Assembly: GCA_016718385.1 (NCBI GenBank)
Contig: JADKDK010000002.1
Coordinates: 248,001-312,000, forward strand
Length of the DNA: 64,000 bases
Origin: Gammaproteobacteria bacterium
GTDB taxonomy: Bacteria; Pseudomonadota; Gammaproteobacteria; Pseudomonadales; UBA5518
Direction of reading: 5' to 3'
Shown here: one piece after another, positions 17,787 through 26,010 of the stretch
Numbering within the stretch: position 1 is the first letter of the stretch
How the letters are laid out: each line of letters starts with the position of its first letter
Made by a program: the position numbers and the translations under genes
Notes under the pieces: model-generated
Told to the model about the DNA's origin: nothing
Databases searched by the model: none
Seen by the model: the letters and a program-made list of their open reading frames with translations, nothing else

Positions 17787-18176
17787 TCAGTCCTTGTTGA
17801 CCGCGGGTGCGGGGCCGAACCATTGCTGCAGGCGGCGCCGCGTCTTCTCCTTCACCTCGTCATCGATGTAGTGCGCCAGCGTCAGCAGCGCGGCAGACAA
17901 GGCGCCCAGGTCGTCGCTGTAGCCGGCCAGTGGCGTGAAGTCGGGGATCATGTCCAGCGGCAGGATGAAATACGCCAGCGCCGCGTAGATCGTGAGCTTG
18001 GCCCAGCGCGGCACGTCGGGGCGGCGCGAGGCGTAGTAGAGCCACAGCGCCTTCTCGACCACTTCGCGCCCTGCTGCCAGCGCATGGCGCGCCAGCTTGG
18101 CGCGCAGGCGCTCGTCGGAATAACCCGGGACCGAGCGCCCGGCGAAGTGCGCCCGCGGCGGTCTGCGCGCTGCCAT
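17787..18176 (-). CDS. YkvA / DUF1232 family membrane protein
   Basis: This 129-residue protein carries the DUF1232 (YkvA) core PRWAKLTIYAALAYFILPLDMIPDF followed by GYSDDLGALSAALLTLAHYID, with one or two membrane segments. The family is widespread and of unknown role. The N-terminus is basic and the C-terminal KEKTRRRLQQWFG is likely cytosolic. Its ATG shares one base with the TGA of the upstream SDR (TGATG), so it is translationally coupled inside a catabolic operon. Confidence 0.87.
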   Translation of the reverse strand: MAARRPPRAHFAGRSVPGYSDERLRAKLARHALAAGREVVEKALWLYYASRRPDVPRWAKLTIYAALAYFILPLDMIPDFTPLAGYSDDLGALSAALLTLAHYIDDEVKEKTRRRLQQWFGPAPAVNKD

Positions 18177-18925
18177 CAGCTTGCGGTCTGGCCGCCGTCG
18201 ATGGTGAGCGAATCACCGGTGATGAAGCGTGCCTCGTCGCTGGCGAGATACGCCACCGCGCCCGCGATCTCGCCCGGCTCGGCCATCGGCTGCACCAGCG
18301 AGGACAGCCGCGAGAACAGCGCGAGATCGGGGTTCTCGGGCACACGGAAGCTCTGTGTCAGTGCCGTGTTGACGCCGCCGGGACACACTGCGTTGACGCG
18401 CACGCCGCGCGAGGCGAACTCCACCGCCAGTGCCTTGGTGAGCATGTTCACGCCGCCCTTGCTGGCACAGTATGCGGCGTTGTACACCTGCCCGACGATG
18501 GCCGCGCTGGAAGCCATGTTCACGATATTGCCCTTCGTCTGCAGCAGGTGCGGCATCGCGGCCTGGCACATGAAGAACACGCCCGAGAGGTTGACCGCGA
18601 TCATGCGCTGCCAGAACTCGTCGGTGACCTCGTGCAGGTGGTAGGCGCCGGCGAACCCCGCGATGTTGCACAGCACGTCGAGACGGCCGCAGGCGGCGAC
18701 CGTGGCCGCCACCGCGTCGCGGCAGGCCTGTGCCTGCGAGACGTCGACGACCCGGGAGTGATGGCCCGCGCCATCGAGCATGCCCATGGTCGCGGCGAGC
18801 CCCTCGGCATTCACGTCGCTCGCCGAGACCCGCGCGCCCTCGGAGGCAAAACGCAGCGCCGTGGCGCGCCCTATTCCCGAGCCGGCGCCCGTCACCATCA
18901 CTACCTTGCCGTCAAAACGCCGCAT
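18176..18925 (-). CDS. SDR family oxidoreductase
   Basis: This 249-residue classical SDR has the cofactor loop GAGSGIG, a serine in the NMASSA segment, the YCASK active site and a C-terminal GDSLTIDGGQTAS, typical of 3-oxoacyl-(ACP/CoA) reductase-like enzymes. It interconverts hydroxyl and keto groups with NAD(P)(H). The order of its neighbours (SnoaL, LLM, SDR, acyl-CoA ligase) fits stepwise oxidation of a cyclic or branched acid, but the substrate cannot be read. Confidence 0.9.
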   Translation of the reverse strand: MRRFDGKVVMVTGAGSGIGRATALRFASEGARVSASDVNAEGLAATMGMLDGAGHHSRVVDVSQAQACRDAVAATVAACGRLDVLCNIAGFAGAYHLHEVTDEFWQRMIAVNLSGVFFMCQAAMPHLLQTKGNIVNMASSAAIVGQVYNAAYCASKGGVNMLTKALAVEFASRGVRVNAVCPGGVNTALTQSFRVPENPDLALFSRLSSLVQPMAEPGEIAGAVAYLASDEARFITGDSLTIDGGQTAS

Positions 18926-18952
18926 CCTGTCAGTTCTCCTGTGGTGTCCTGG

Positions 18953-19825
18953 TCAACGTGACCGTGCAATGACTTCATCACCGAAACGCGCGACCGCATC
19001 CAGCCGTTCGCGCAATCCCGCCGCCGCCCCGTGCGTTTCCATCCATGGGATGCAGATCAGGTCTGTCACGCCCGCGGCGCCGAGGCGCTGCCGGGTCCCG
19101 GACGAGGTGCTGTAGGGCATGAACTTGTACTCGAAGGCGCCGGTGCGATCGTAGTCGCGGCGGTACCCCTCGATGCGCCGGATCATCTGCGCGAGGTCCT
19201 CGAGCGAGCAGCGCGGATTCTCCCAGCCGATGTAGCCGTCCCCGAGGCGCGCGGCGCGCTTGAGCACCGGCTCGACGAGGCCGCCGATGTAGACCGGCAC
19301 CGGCGCGCGTGGCACCGGCGCGATCTGCAGCCGCGGGAAGTCGTAGAAACGGCCGTGGTATTCGTACATCCCGCCCTGCAGCAGGCCGCGGATGATCTCG
19401 ATCATCTCCGCCGAGCGCGGTCCGCGCTGCGCCCACTCCTCGCGCAGCACCTCGAAGTCCTCGGGCCACGGACTGAGCCCCACGCCGAGCGCTACACGCT
19501 CGCCCGCCAGCACCGCGCAGGAGCTCAGTTCCTTGGCCACCAGCAGCGGATCGCGCACCGCCAGCTTCAGCACCGACGGATAGAAGCGGATGCGCTCGGT
19601 GGCGCCGGCCATCGTCGCGATGACCACCCAGGGATCGAGAAACGGCGTGTCGGCGGCCCAGAAACGGCTGCCATCGGCGCTGTACGGATACGGCGCGGAG
19701 GTCTTCTCGTAGTAGAACAGCCCGTCGGGCACCGCGATCGAGTCCCAGCCCGCGGCCTCGGCGGCACGCGCCAGCGGAACGTACCAGTCGGCCGGACAGA
19801 AGCCGACCGAGAGCGTGTACTGCAT
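18953..19825 (-). CDS. LLM class flavin/F420-dependent oxidoreductase
   Basis: This 290-residue luciferase-like protein begins MQYTLSVGFCPADWYVPLAR. It has the family segments RIRFYPSVLKLAVRDPLLVAKEL, GERVALGVGLSPWPEDFEVL and PVYIGGLVEPVLKRAARLGDG. It is closely related in layout to the partial gene at the left window edge, sharing motifs such as PYPY-x3-G near residue 45 and FYDF in the middle. Cofactor identity (FMN or F420) is not decided by sequence. It sits second in the nine-gene operon. Confidence 0.87.
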   Translation of the reverse strand: MQYTLSVGFCPADWYVPLARAAEAAGWDSIAVPDGLFYYEKTSAPYPYSADGSRFWAADTPFLDPWVVIATMAGATERIRFYPSVLKLAVRDPLLVAKELSSCAVLAGERVALGVGLSPWPEDFEVLREEWAQRGPRSAEMIEIIRGLLQGGMYEYHGRFYDFPRLQIAPVPRAPVPVYIGGLVEPVLKRAARLGDGYIGWENPRCSLEDLAQMIRRIEGYRRDYDRTGAFEYKFMPYSTSSGTRQRLGAAGVTDLICIPWMETHGAAAGLRERLDAVARFGDEVIARSR

Positions 19826-19846
19826 ATCGCCTCCGGTGCGCGCGGG

Positions 19847-20302
19847 CTACTCGCTGAACGACCTGAACCTGGCTGGCACGTTGAAATCGTAGCTGCGCTC
19901 CTCGACCCGCTCGGCGATGCGCCAGCCATCACCCGTACGCACCAGGCGATCGACGTACCACAGGCCGTAGAACGCGATCTGCGTGCCGCTCCCGGGCAGC
20001 GGGATCTCCATGGGGTTGTGGCACATCGTGCGTGCGCGCGCCGTGTCGCCCTCCACCCAGACGCGGCTGTTGGCGATCAGGTGCTGCGTGGCGCCGAAAT
20101 GCGGCATCACGCGCGCCAAGTACTCCTTGATCTCGGCAACGCTGCCGCGAATGCCGCCCAGCGCGGTGTAGTCGATGAGCGCGTCGGGCGTGAAGATCCG
20201 GTCGAAGTCGCTGAAGCTCTTGGCATCGACCGCGCTGCAGTAGTCGATCAACAGGTTGTTGATCTCGAGCCGGTCGGAAATTTCCTGGATATCCATCGCC
20301 AC
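19847..20302 (-). CDS. SnoaL-like / NTF2-fold protein
   Basis: This 151-residue protein has the SnoaL_4 pattern EISDRLEINNLLIDYCSAVDAKSF-DFDRIFTPDALIDY, then a central MPHFGATQHLIANSRVWV and RTGDGWRIAERVEERSYD. Scytalone dehydratase-like and hydroxysteroid-isomerase-like relatives share this fold. A GTG at 20302 follows GGAGG by 6 bases; an in-frame ATG at 20296 has 12-base spacing, so the GTG is favoured slightly. It is the first gene of the nine-gene minus-strand operon. Confidence 0.82.
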   Translation of the reverse strand: MAMDIQEISDRLEINNLLIDYCSAVDAKSFSDFDRIFTPDALIDYTALGGIRGSVAEIKEYLARVMPHFGATQHLIANSRVWVEGDTARARTMCHNPMEIPLPGSGTQIAFYGLWYVDRLVRTGDGWRIAERVEERSYDFNVPARFRSFSE

Positions 20303-20351
20303 TCGGGACCTCCGTTTCGTTGTCGGATCATGGCATGCCTCGGGAGGGCCG

Positions 20352-20357
20352 ACTATA
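20352..20357 (-). promoter_or_regulatory. candidate -10 element for the nine-gene operon
   Basis: On the minus strand the intergenic region reads TATAGT, about 50 bases upstream of the SnoaL-like start. It is a good match to a sigma70 -10, but no convincing -35 lies at 16-18 bases. It pairs with a promoter for the divergent ligase gene in the same 155-base region, so one regulator could act on both. Confidence 0.4.
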
Positions 20358-20400
20358 GCAGATGGTCCCGCGAAACTTTACAAATGCGTCATGCACCGCT

Positions 20401-20428
20401 TTGTCGCGCGGGCACGGCTCCTTATAAT
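20401..20428 (+). promoter_or_regulatory. sigma70-type promoter for the acyl-CoA ligase gene
   Basis: A perfect -10 hexamer TATAAT lies at 20423-20428, with TTGTCG (20401-20406) as the -35 at 16-base spacing. The -10 ends 29 bases before the ATG at 20458, leaving a short leader with a CCGG-AGA ribosome site. Confidence 0.6.
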
Positions 20429-20457
20429 GCGCCCTCCCGCGATTCCCCGGAGACCAC

Positions 20458-22170
20458 ATGGACCCAGTCAAGCAGAAGTTCGATGAGGCCTACGCCCTGC
20501 TCACCCGGGCCGGCGCGCCTTACGAGCTGGTCACCGAGACTGTCGACGGACAGCCGTTGCGCGCATTCCGCAACACGCCGCGCAACATGCGCGAACTGTT
20601 CGCACCGGCCTACCAGCACGGCGACAAGGAATTCGTGGTATTCGAGGGCGAGCGCTGGAGCTTTGCCCGCCTGCTCCGGCTGGCCGATTCGATCGCGCAC
20701 CAGCTGGTCCATCGCAGCGGCGTACGCAAGGGCGACCGTGTCGCGATCGCGATGCGCAACTACCCCGAGTGGATGGCCGCCTACATCGGCATCACGAGCG
20801 CGGGCGCGACCGTGGTGCCGCTGAACAGCTGGGGCCGCGCCGAGGAGCTCGAGTTCGCGCTGACCGACGCGGGCGCGAAGACGGTGTTCTGCGACCGCCA
20901 GCGACACGACTACATGGCCCCACGCGCCGAGGTGCTGGGACTGCAGCTGATCGTCGCGCGTCCTGGTGATGCACCGCTGCCACAGGCATCGTGCAGCGTG
21001 GAGCAGTACATCGCCGGCGCCGGGAACGCGCCGCTGCCCGCGGTGGATATCGAACCCGAGGACATCGCGGTCGTCGCCTACACCTCGGGCACCACCGGCA
21101 AGCCCAAAGGGGCGGTATCGACGCACCGCGCGGTCTGCCAGGCGATCATGTGCTTCGAGTGCTCGGGCATCGCCACCGCGATGGCCAATCCGGAGCTGTT
21201 CGGCGCGATGATGCAGAAGGGCTTCGAGCCCGCCAGCCTGCTCGCGGTGCCGCTGTTCCACGTGAGCGGCTGCTACGCGGTGTTCCTGACCTCGCTGCGC
21301 GGGGGACGGCGCATCGTGATCATGTACAAGTGGGACGTGGAACCGGCGCTGCGCCTGATCCAGGACGAGCGCATCACGGTGCTGACCGGCGCCCCCTCGA
21401 TGATCATGGAGCTGCTCGAGTCGCCGCTGTTCGAGCAGCACGATACCAGCAGCCTGTTCAACATCGGGGCCGGCGGGGCCGCAACACCCCCTAAGATCGG
21501 CCTGTTGATGCAGAAGCGGATCCACAATTCGTGCCCCGGTACCGGCTGGGGCATGACCGAGACCAACGCGCTCGGCAGCTCCTTCGCGGGCAATGCCTTC
21601 CACGAGCACATGGGCAGCTCGGGCTTCGTGCAGCCGCTCATCGATCTCAGCTTCCGGGACGACGAGGGCAACGAGTTACCGCCCGGCGAACCGGGACACA
21701 TCTGGGTGCGCAGTGTCACGCTGATCAAGGAGTACTGGAACCGCCCGGACGCCAACGCCACGGAGTTCCGCGACGGGTGGTTCAACAGCGGCGACATCGG
21801 CTTCCTCGATGCCGACGGCTACCTCTACCTCACCGACCGCGCCAAGGACATGGTGATCCGCGGCGGCGAGAACATCTTCCCGCTCGAAGTGGAGAAGACG
21901 TTGATGGATGCGCCGCAAGTGCTCGAAACCGTCGCCTTCGGCGTGCCCGATGACCAGTGGGGCGAGGAGCTCGCGATGGTCGTGCGCCTGAAGCGCCCCG
22001 GGAGCATGGACGAGAACGCCGTGCGCGAGTTCCTTGCCGCGCGACTGGCCGCGTTCAAGGTGCCCCGCTACGTCGGCTTCACCGAGCAGCCCCTGCCGCG
22101 CAACGCCACCGAGAAGGTCCTGAAGAAGGACGTGCGCCACGCCTTCATCACCACGCACGACCTGCACTGA
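20458..22170 (+). CDS. AMP-binding acyl-CoA ligase
   Basis: This 570-residue ANL-superfamily ligase has YTSGTTGKPKG at residues 208-218, the adenylate motif TGWGMTETNALG, the hinge GDIGFLDADGYLYLTDRAKD and a late lysine motif LPRNATEKVLKKDV. It forms acyl-CoA from an unidentified acid with ATP. The stop TGA is followed directly by the ATG of the carboxyltransferase gene, so the two are coupled: one makes a CoA ester and the other could carboxylate or decarboxylate a CoA ester. It is divergent from the other acyl-CoA ligase operon. Confidence 0.92.
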   Translation: MDPVKQKFDEAYALLTRAGAPYELVTETVDGQPLRAFRNTPRNMRELFAPAYQHGDKEFVVFEGERWSFARLLRLADSIAHQLVHRSGVRKGDRVAIAMRNYPEWMAAYIGITSAGATVVPLNSWGRAEELEFALTDAGAKTVFCDRQRHDYMAPRAEVLGLQLIVARPGDAPLPQASCSVEQYIAGAGNAPLPAVDIEPEDIAVVAYTSGTTGKPKGAVSTHRAVCQAIMCFECSGIATAMANPELFGAMMQKGFEPASLLAVPLFHVSGCYAVFLTSLRGGRRIVIMYKWDVEPALRLIQDERITVLTGAPSMIMELLESPLFEQHDTSSLFNIGAGGAATPPKIGLLMQKRIHNSCPGTGWGMTETNALGSSFAGNAFHEHMGSSGFVQPLIDLSFRDDEGNELPPGEPGHIWVRSVTLIKEYWNRPDANATEFRDGWFNSGDIGFLDADGYLYLTDRAKDMVIRGGENIFPLEVEKTLMDAPQVLETVAFGVPDDQWGEELAMVVRLKRPGSMDENAVREFLAARLAAFKVPRYVGFTEQPLPRNATEKVLKKDVRHAFITTHDLH

Positions 22171-23703
22171 ATGAGCAGCGACGACATCCCGCCGGACTGG
22201 GCGCCGCTGCTGGAGGAATTCCGCGCCCGCGTCGAGGCGGGCCGCGCGATGGGCGGCGAGGCGCGACTGGCGAAACTGCGCGCGGCCGGACGCCTGAACG
22301 CCCGCGAGCAGATCGCCGCGCTGTGCGACGCGGGCAGTTTCGTGGAGCTCGGCACGCTGGCCGGCGGTCAGCCCCACGGCGAGGCCCCCGCGGCCCCTGC
22401 CGATGCACTCGTGGGCGGCCTGGCGCGCATCGACGGGCGCCCCGTGGTGGTCGGCGCCGAGGACTTCTCGGTGCAGGGCGGCTCGATCGGCTTCGCCACC
22501 CACGCCAAGCGCTTGCGTTACGCGCGCATCGCGCAGCAGGAGCGCGTGCCGCTGATCATGCTGCTCGACGGCGCCGGCGAGCGCGCGAGCAATGCGCTGT
22601 CGCGCCATCCTTACGCGCCCAACGACATGCAGGAGCTCGCGCGGCTCTCGGGCCAGGTGCCCACGATCGCGGTCGTCACCGGCTCCTCGGCCGGCCACGG
22701 CGCCATCACGGCCCTGCTCAGCGATCTCGTGATCATGCTGGATAAGGCCACGATCTTCGCGGCCGGCCCGGCGCTGGTCGCCGCCGCCACCGGCGAGGTG
22801 GTGAGCAAGGAGGACCTGGGCGGGGCGCGCATCCACGCGGCCCAGAGCGGTGTGGCGCACAACGTCGTGCCCGACGAAGCCGCAGCCTTCGCGCTGATCC
22901 GCTCCTACCTCGCGCTGCTGCCCTCGAGCGCCTGGGCCTGGCCACCTGCCCGCACCACCGTCGATAGCGGAGCGCGCCGGCTCGACACTATCCTGCAGCT
23001 GGTGCCGCGCGACGCGCAGAAGCCCTACGACATGCGCGCCGTGGTGCGCGAGCTGCTCGACGACGGCGAGACCCTCGAGCTGCAGCCGCAGTTCGGGCGC
23101 TCCCTGCTGACCGTGCTCGGACGGCTCGGCGGCGAAACCGTTGCGGTGCTCGCCAACCAGCCGATGTTCCTGGCCGGTTCCGTGGACCGCGATGCCGCCG
23201 ACAAGGCCGCGCGCTTCCTGCAGGTCGCAGATGCATTCCACGTGCCGGTGATCTTCCTTGCCGACAACCCCGGCATCCTCTCGGGCAGCAAGGCCGAGCG
23301 CGCCGGTACGCTGCGCGCCGCCGCGCGCATGTTCATGGCGCAGTCGCGGCTGCGCGTGCCGAAGCTGCACGTGACGCTGCGCAAGGCCTACGGCTTCGGC
23401 AGCTCGATCATGGCGATGAATCCCTTCGACGGGCAGACGCTTGCCGTCGCCTTCCCCGGCATATCCCTGGGCGGCATGCCGGCGGCCGGCGGTGCAGAGG
23501 CCGCGGGACTGGGCGCCGATGAACGCAGGCGCATGCTGGAGGCGCAGTCCGGCGGTGCCTGGAGCGCCGGCGACACGCTGGCCTACGACGAGATCATCGA
23601 TCCGCGCGAGTTGCGCAACGTGCTGCTGGCGGGGCTGCGCACGGCGCTGTCGCGCCGCGCCGCACCGGTGGGACCTGCCATGCACAGTGGCATCTGGCCC
23701 TGA
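22171..23703 (+). CDS. acyl-CoA carboxyltransferase (AccD/PccB-type) subunit
   Basis: This 510-residue protein of the biotin-dependent carboxyltransferase family consists of two crotonase-like halves. The N-half has GRLNAREQIAALCDAGSF and a glycine-rich GSSAGHGAITALLSD. The C-half has DKAARFLQVADAFHVPVIFLADNPG and RKAYGFGSSIMAMNP. It is the transcarboxylase part of acetyl-, propionyl- or methylcrotonyl-CoA carboxylase-like enzymes. No biotin carboxylase or biotin carrier gene is in the window, so it either works with distant partners or is a divergent, biotin-independent member. It is coupled to the upstream ligase. Confidence 0.85.
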   Translation: MSSDDIPPDWAPLLEEFRARVEAGRAMGGEARLAKLRAAGRLNAREQIAALCDAGSFVELGTLAGGQPHGEAPAAPADALVGGLARIDGRPVVVGAEDFSVQGGSIGFATHAKRLRYARIAQQERVPLIMLLDGAGERASNALSRHPYAPNDMQELARLSGQVPTIAVVTGSSAGHGAITALLSDLVIMLDKATIFAAGPALVAAATGEVVSKEDLGGARIHAAQSGVAHNVVPDEAAAFALIRSYLALLPSSAWAWPPARTTVDSGARRLDTILQLVPRDAQKPYDMRAVVRELLDDGETLELQPQFGRSLLTVLGRLGGETVAVLANQPMFLAGSVDRDAADKAARFLQVADAFHVPVIFLADNPGILSGSKAERAGTLRAAARMFMAQSRLRVPKLHVTLRKAYGFGSSIMAMNPFDGQTLAVAFPGISLGGMPAAGGAEAAGLGADERRRMLEAQSGGAWSAGDTLAYDEIIDPRELRNVLLAGLRTALSRRAAPVGPAMHSGIWP

Positions 23704-23718
23704 GACGGAACATGCCGT

Positions 23719-24177
23719 TCAGCCCGCCGGTGCCGCGCGCAGCATGTCTATGTGCGTGATGTCGTCCTCGTCGTAGGGATCACCCACGGCGACGAATCCG
23801 AGCGAGCCGTAGAAATGTGCGAGGTGCGCCTGCGCGGCGATGCGGATCGGCACGCTGCCGAATTGCTCCGCCACGCGCGCCTGCCCTCGCAGCATCAATT
23901 CGCGCCCGAGGCCTTGGCCCCGGAACGGCGCTGTCGTCAGCACGCGGCCGATGGAATGCTCGGCAAAGCGCGCACCGGGCAGCAGCACGCGCAGATACGC
24001 CGCCACGTCGTGTTCGCCGGACCAACCGATCAGGTGCCAGGCCGCCGGATCGCGTCCGTCGGCATCGCGATAGGCGCAGCGCTGCTCGACCACGAAGACT
24101 TCCTCGCGTGCGGCCACGATCGCGTAGAGCGTGCTCGTGTCGAGGCCGGCGAAGTGCAGCCATTCCCACCGGATCAT
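23719..24177 (-). CDS. elaA: ElaA-like GNAT N-acetyltransferase
   Basis: This 152-residue protein closely follows E. coli ElaA in length and order: an N-terminal IRWEWLHFAGLDTSTLYAI, then FVVEQRCAYRDADG, the acetyl-CoA-binding RVLTTAPFRGQGLGRELM and AAQAHLAHFYGSLGFVAVG. GNAT enzymes transfer acetyl groups; the ElaA acceptor is not well defined. The frame is open upstream, but the ATG at 24175-24177 matches the family start. It lies 16 bases after the dipeptidase gene, so the two are likely co-transcribed, and is convergent with the carboxyltransferase. Confidence 0.88.
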   Translation of the reverse strand: MIRWEWLHFAGLDTSTLYAIVAAREEVFVVEQRCAYRDADGRDPAAWHLIGWSGEHDVAAYLRVLLPGARFAEHSIGRVLTTAPFRGQGLGRELMLRGQARVAEQFGSVPIRIAAQAHLAHFYGSLGFVAVGDPYDEDDITHIDMLRAAPAG

Positions 24178-24193
24178 CCGCGTCGTCTCCCGG

Positions 24194-25363
24194 TCAGGGC
24201 GCGGGCGGCAGGCTGCGCAGCAGGAAATCGCGCACGTTGCCGCCCATGAGCTTCGCGATGCGTCGCTCGTCCATCCCGCGCGCGAGCAGCGCGGCGGTGA
24301 TCGCGGACATGCCGGCGGCATCGATGGTGGTGGTCACGGCACCGTCGAAATCCGAACCGAGCGCCACCACGTCCTCGCCCAGCAGGGCCACCGCGGCCTC
24401 GAGTGCCGCGGCGATCCCCGCCGGACTCGCGTCGCAGATCGCCTCGGCCCAGAAGCCGATGCCGATGAGCCCGCCGCGCGCCGCGATGCGCTGCATCAGC
24501 GCATCGGGAATGTTGCGCGGCCCGGGGCAATGCCCGTAGGTGCCGGTGTGGCTGACCAGCAGCGGCGCGTCGGTCGCGGCCAGCACGTCCTCGACCACGG
24601 CGGGCGAGGAATGCGCCACGTCGATCACGATCCCGCGGCGCTGCATCTCGGCGAGCGCCGCGCGCCCGAACTCGCTGAGTCCCGCGCCGGAGGTGCCGTG
24701 CAGCGAGCCGCCGAGCGCGTTGTCGAAGAAGTGCTGCAGGCCCATGATGCGAAACCCCGCCTGGTGGAGGCGGCCGATGCTTTCCAGCTCGCCGTCGAGG
24801 GCGTGGGATCCCTCGGTGCCGAGCACGACGCCGACGGTCTCTGCACCCGCGCCGCGTTGCGCGATCAGCGACTCCAGGTCGGCGCGGTTGCGGATCACGC
24901 GCAGTCGACCCTGCGATCGGGCAACGAAACCGTCGAGCCGTTCGGCCTGGTACAGCGCACGTTCGGCGAGCGAGCCCCAGGTTCGCGGCGGCCAGCGCTG
25001 CACCAGCGCCAGCAGCGTGATGTCGTCACGCGCATCGGCCGCGTTGCTCTCGTAGTTCAGGCCGTGCGGCGAGCGGGTCACCGTGGTCAGCACCTGCAGG
25101 GCCACGTTGCCCTCGACCAGACGCGGCAGGTCGACGTGTCCACGATTGCCGCGTTGCAGGAAATCCCGCGCCCACATCAGGCTGTCGGCGTGCAGGTCGG
25201 CCACGAACCGCGATGCGTGCAAGGCCGTCGCACGCGCATCGGCAACTACCGTCAACGGCTCGACGCGATTGAGGTTGCGCTCGATCCGGGCGGGCGCGAA
25301 TGCCAGCACCGAGACGACGGTTGCGAGCAACAGCAGCGCCAGGATCCCCCCGGTTCTCTTCAT
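24194..25363 (-). CDS. M19 family membrane dipeptidase
   Basis: This 389-residue protein has an N-terminal membrane anchor or signal (ILALLLLATVVSVLAF). All renal-dipeptidase (M19) metal ligands are present: VADLHADSL (His-x-Asp), LGTEGSHAL (bridging Glu), IDVAHSS and LVSHTG histidines, and GSDFDG aspartate. It would cleave dipeptides, including D-amino-acid-containing ones, on the periplasmic face. It is transcribed with elaA. The DNA on its 5' side is shared with the divergent MAPEG gene. Confidence 0.9.
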   Translation of the reverse strand: MKRTGGILALLLLATVVSVLAFAPARIERNLNRVEPLTVVADARATALHASRFVADLHADSLMWARDFLQRGNRGHVDLPRLVEGNVALQVLTTVTRSPHGLNYESNAADARDDITLLALVQRWPPRTWGSLAERALYQAERLDGFVARSQGRLRVIRNRADLESLIAQRGAGAETVGVVLGTEGSHALDGELESIGRLHQAGFRIMGLQHFFDNALGGSLHGTSGAGLSEFGRAALAEMQRRGIVIDVAHSSPAVVEDVLAATDAPLLVSHTGTYGHCPGPRNIPDALMQRIAARGGLIGIGFWAEAICDASPAGIAAALEAAVALLGEDVVALGSDFDGAVTTTIDAAGMSAITAALLARGMDERRIAKLMGGNVRDFLLRSLPPAP

Positions 25364-25472
25364 GCCGTATCGACACTCCCCGTCTTCATCGTTCCATTAC
25401 CGGATGCACCACCGGCGCGCGATCTGCTAGGCTCGGCGTGCCGTTCAACAATAATCCTCCGGAGGCAACCCT

Positions 25473-25880
25473 GTGTCCAACACCCAATGCGCTCTGCTCG
25501 GACTCGCCAGCTGGCAGGTGATCGTGCTGTTCCTGCTGGCCGGCTTCAGGCTCTACACCAGCATCACGCAGAAGAAGCCCGCCAACACCTTTGCACCCGA
25601 CGGCAGCGATGTGCCGGGCTTCGGCCAGCGCCTGGTGCGCGTGCACGCCAACTGTTACGAGAATATCCCGCTGTACCTGGCCGTGTTGCTGTTCGCGATG
25701 GTGAGCAACCAGACCGCAGTGACCGATCCCTCCGCAATGATCCTGCTCGGCGCGCGCGTCGGCCAGAGCGTGGTGCACATGATATCCACCAGCGTGCCGG
25801 CCGTGCTGCTGCGCTTCGCGCTGTTCCTGGTGCAGGTGCTGACGGTGGTGTGCTGGCTGTACCAGTTCCTGACTGCCTGA
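25473..25880 (+). CDS. MAPEG family membrane protein
   Basis: This 135-residue protein has four hydrophobic segments (about residues 13-27, 63-80, 88-105 and 110-130) and the MAPEG-like loop FGQRLVRVHANCYENIPLYLAVLL. Bacterial members of this eicosanoid/glutathione-metabolism family are membrane-bound with poorly known substrates. The start is GTG, with GGAGG at 25461-25465 placed 7 bases upstream. A GST-fold gene lies convergently 126 bases away, a neighbour that could also use glutathione, though that link is weak. Confidence 0.82.
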   Translation: MSNTQCALLGLASWQVIVLFLLAGFRLYTSITQKKPANTFAPDGSDVPGFGQRLVRVHANCYENIPLYLAVLLFAMVSNQTAVTDPSAMILLGARVGQSVVHMISTSVPAVLLRFALFLVQVLTVVCWLYQFLTA

Positions 25881-25891
25881 GTTCGTCCGTG

Positions 25892-26010
25892 CCGTGGGTC
25901 CGCATTCATGCGGACCATGACCGGTTCCGTGGGTCCGCATTCATGCGGACAATGTCCGGTTCCGTGGGTTCGCATTCATGCGGACTTTGTCCGGATGAAT
26001 CCGGACCTAC
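25892..26010. repeat. REP-like palindrome array, three tandem 35-bp units plus one
   Basis: Three units start at 25892, 25927 and 25962 (period 35). Each contains GTCCGCATTCATGCGGAC or a near copy, preceded by CCGTGG. A fourth palindrome, GTCCGGATGAATCCGGAC (25989-26006), is directly followed by CTAC, which on the minus strand gives the TAG stop of the GST gene. The array separates the convergent MAPEG and GST genes. Confidence 0.9.

Noticed and set aside
25892..26010. CRISPR-like periodicity of 35 bases
   Set aside because: Units are contiguous palindromes with no spacer-sized unique sequence between them, there are only three, and no cas genes are present.
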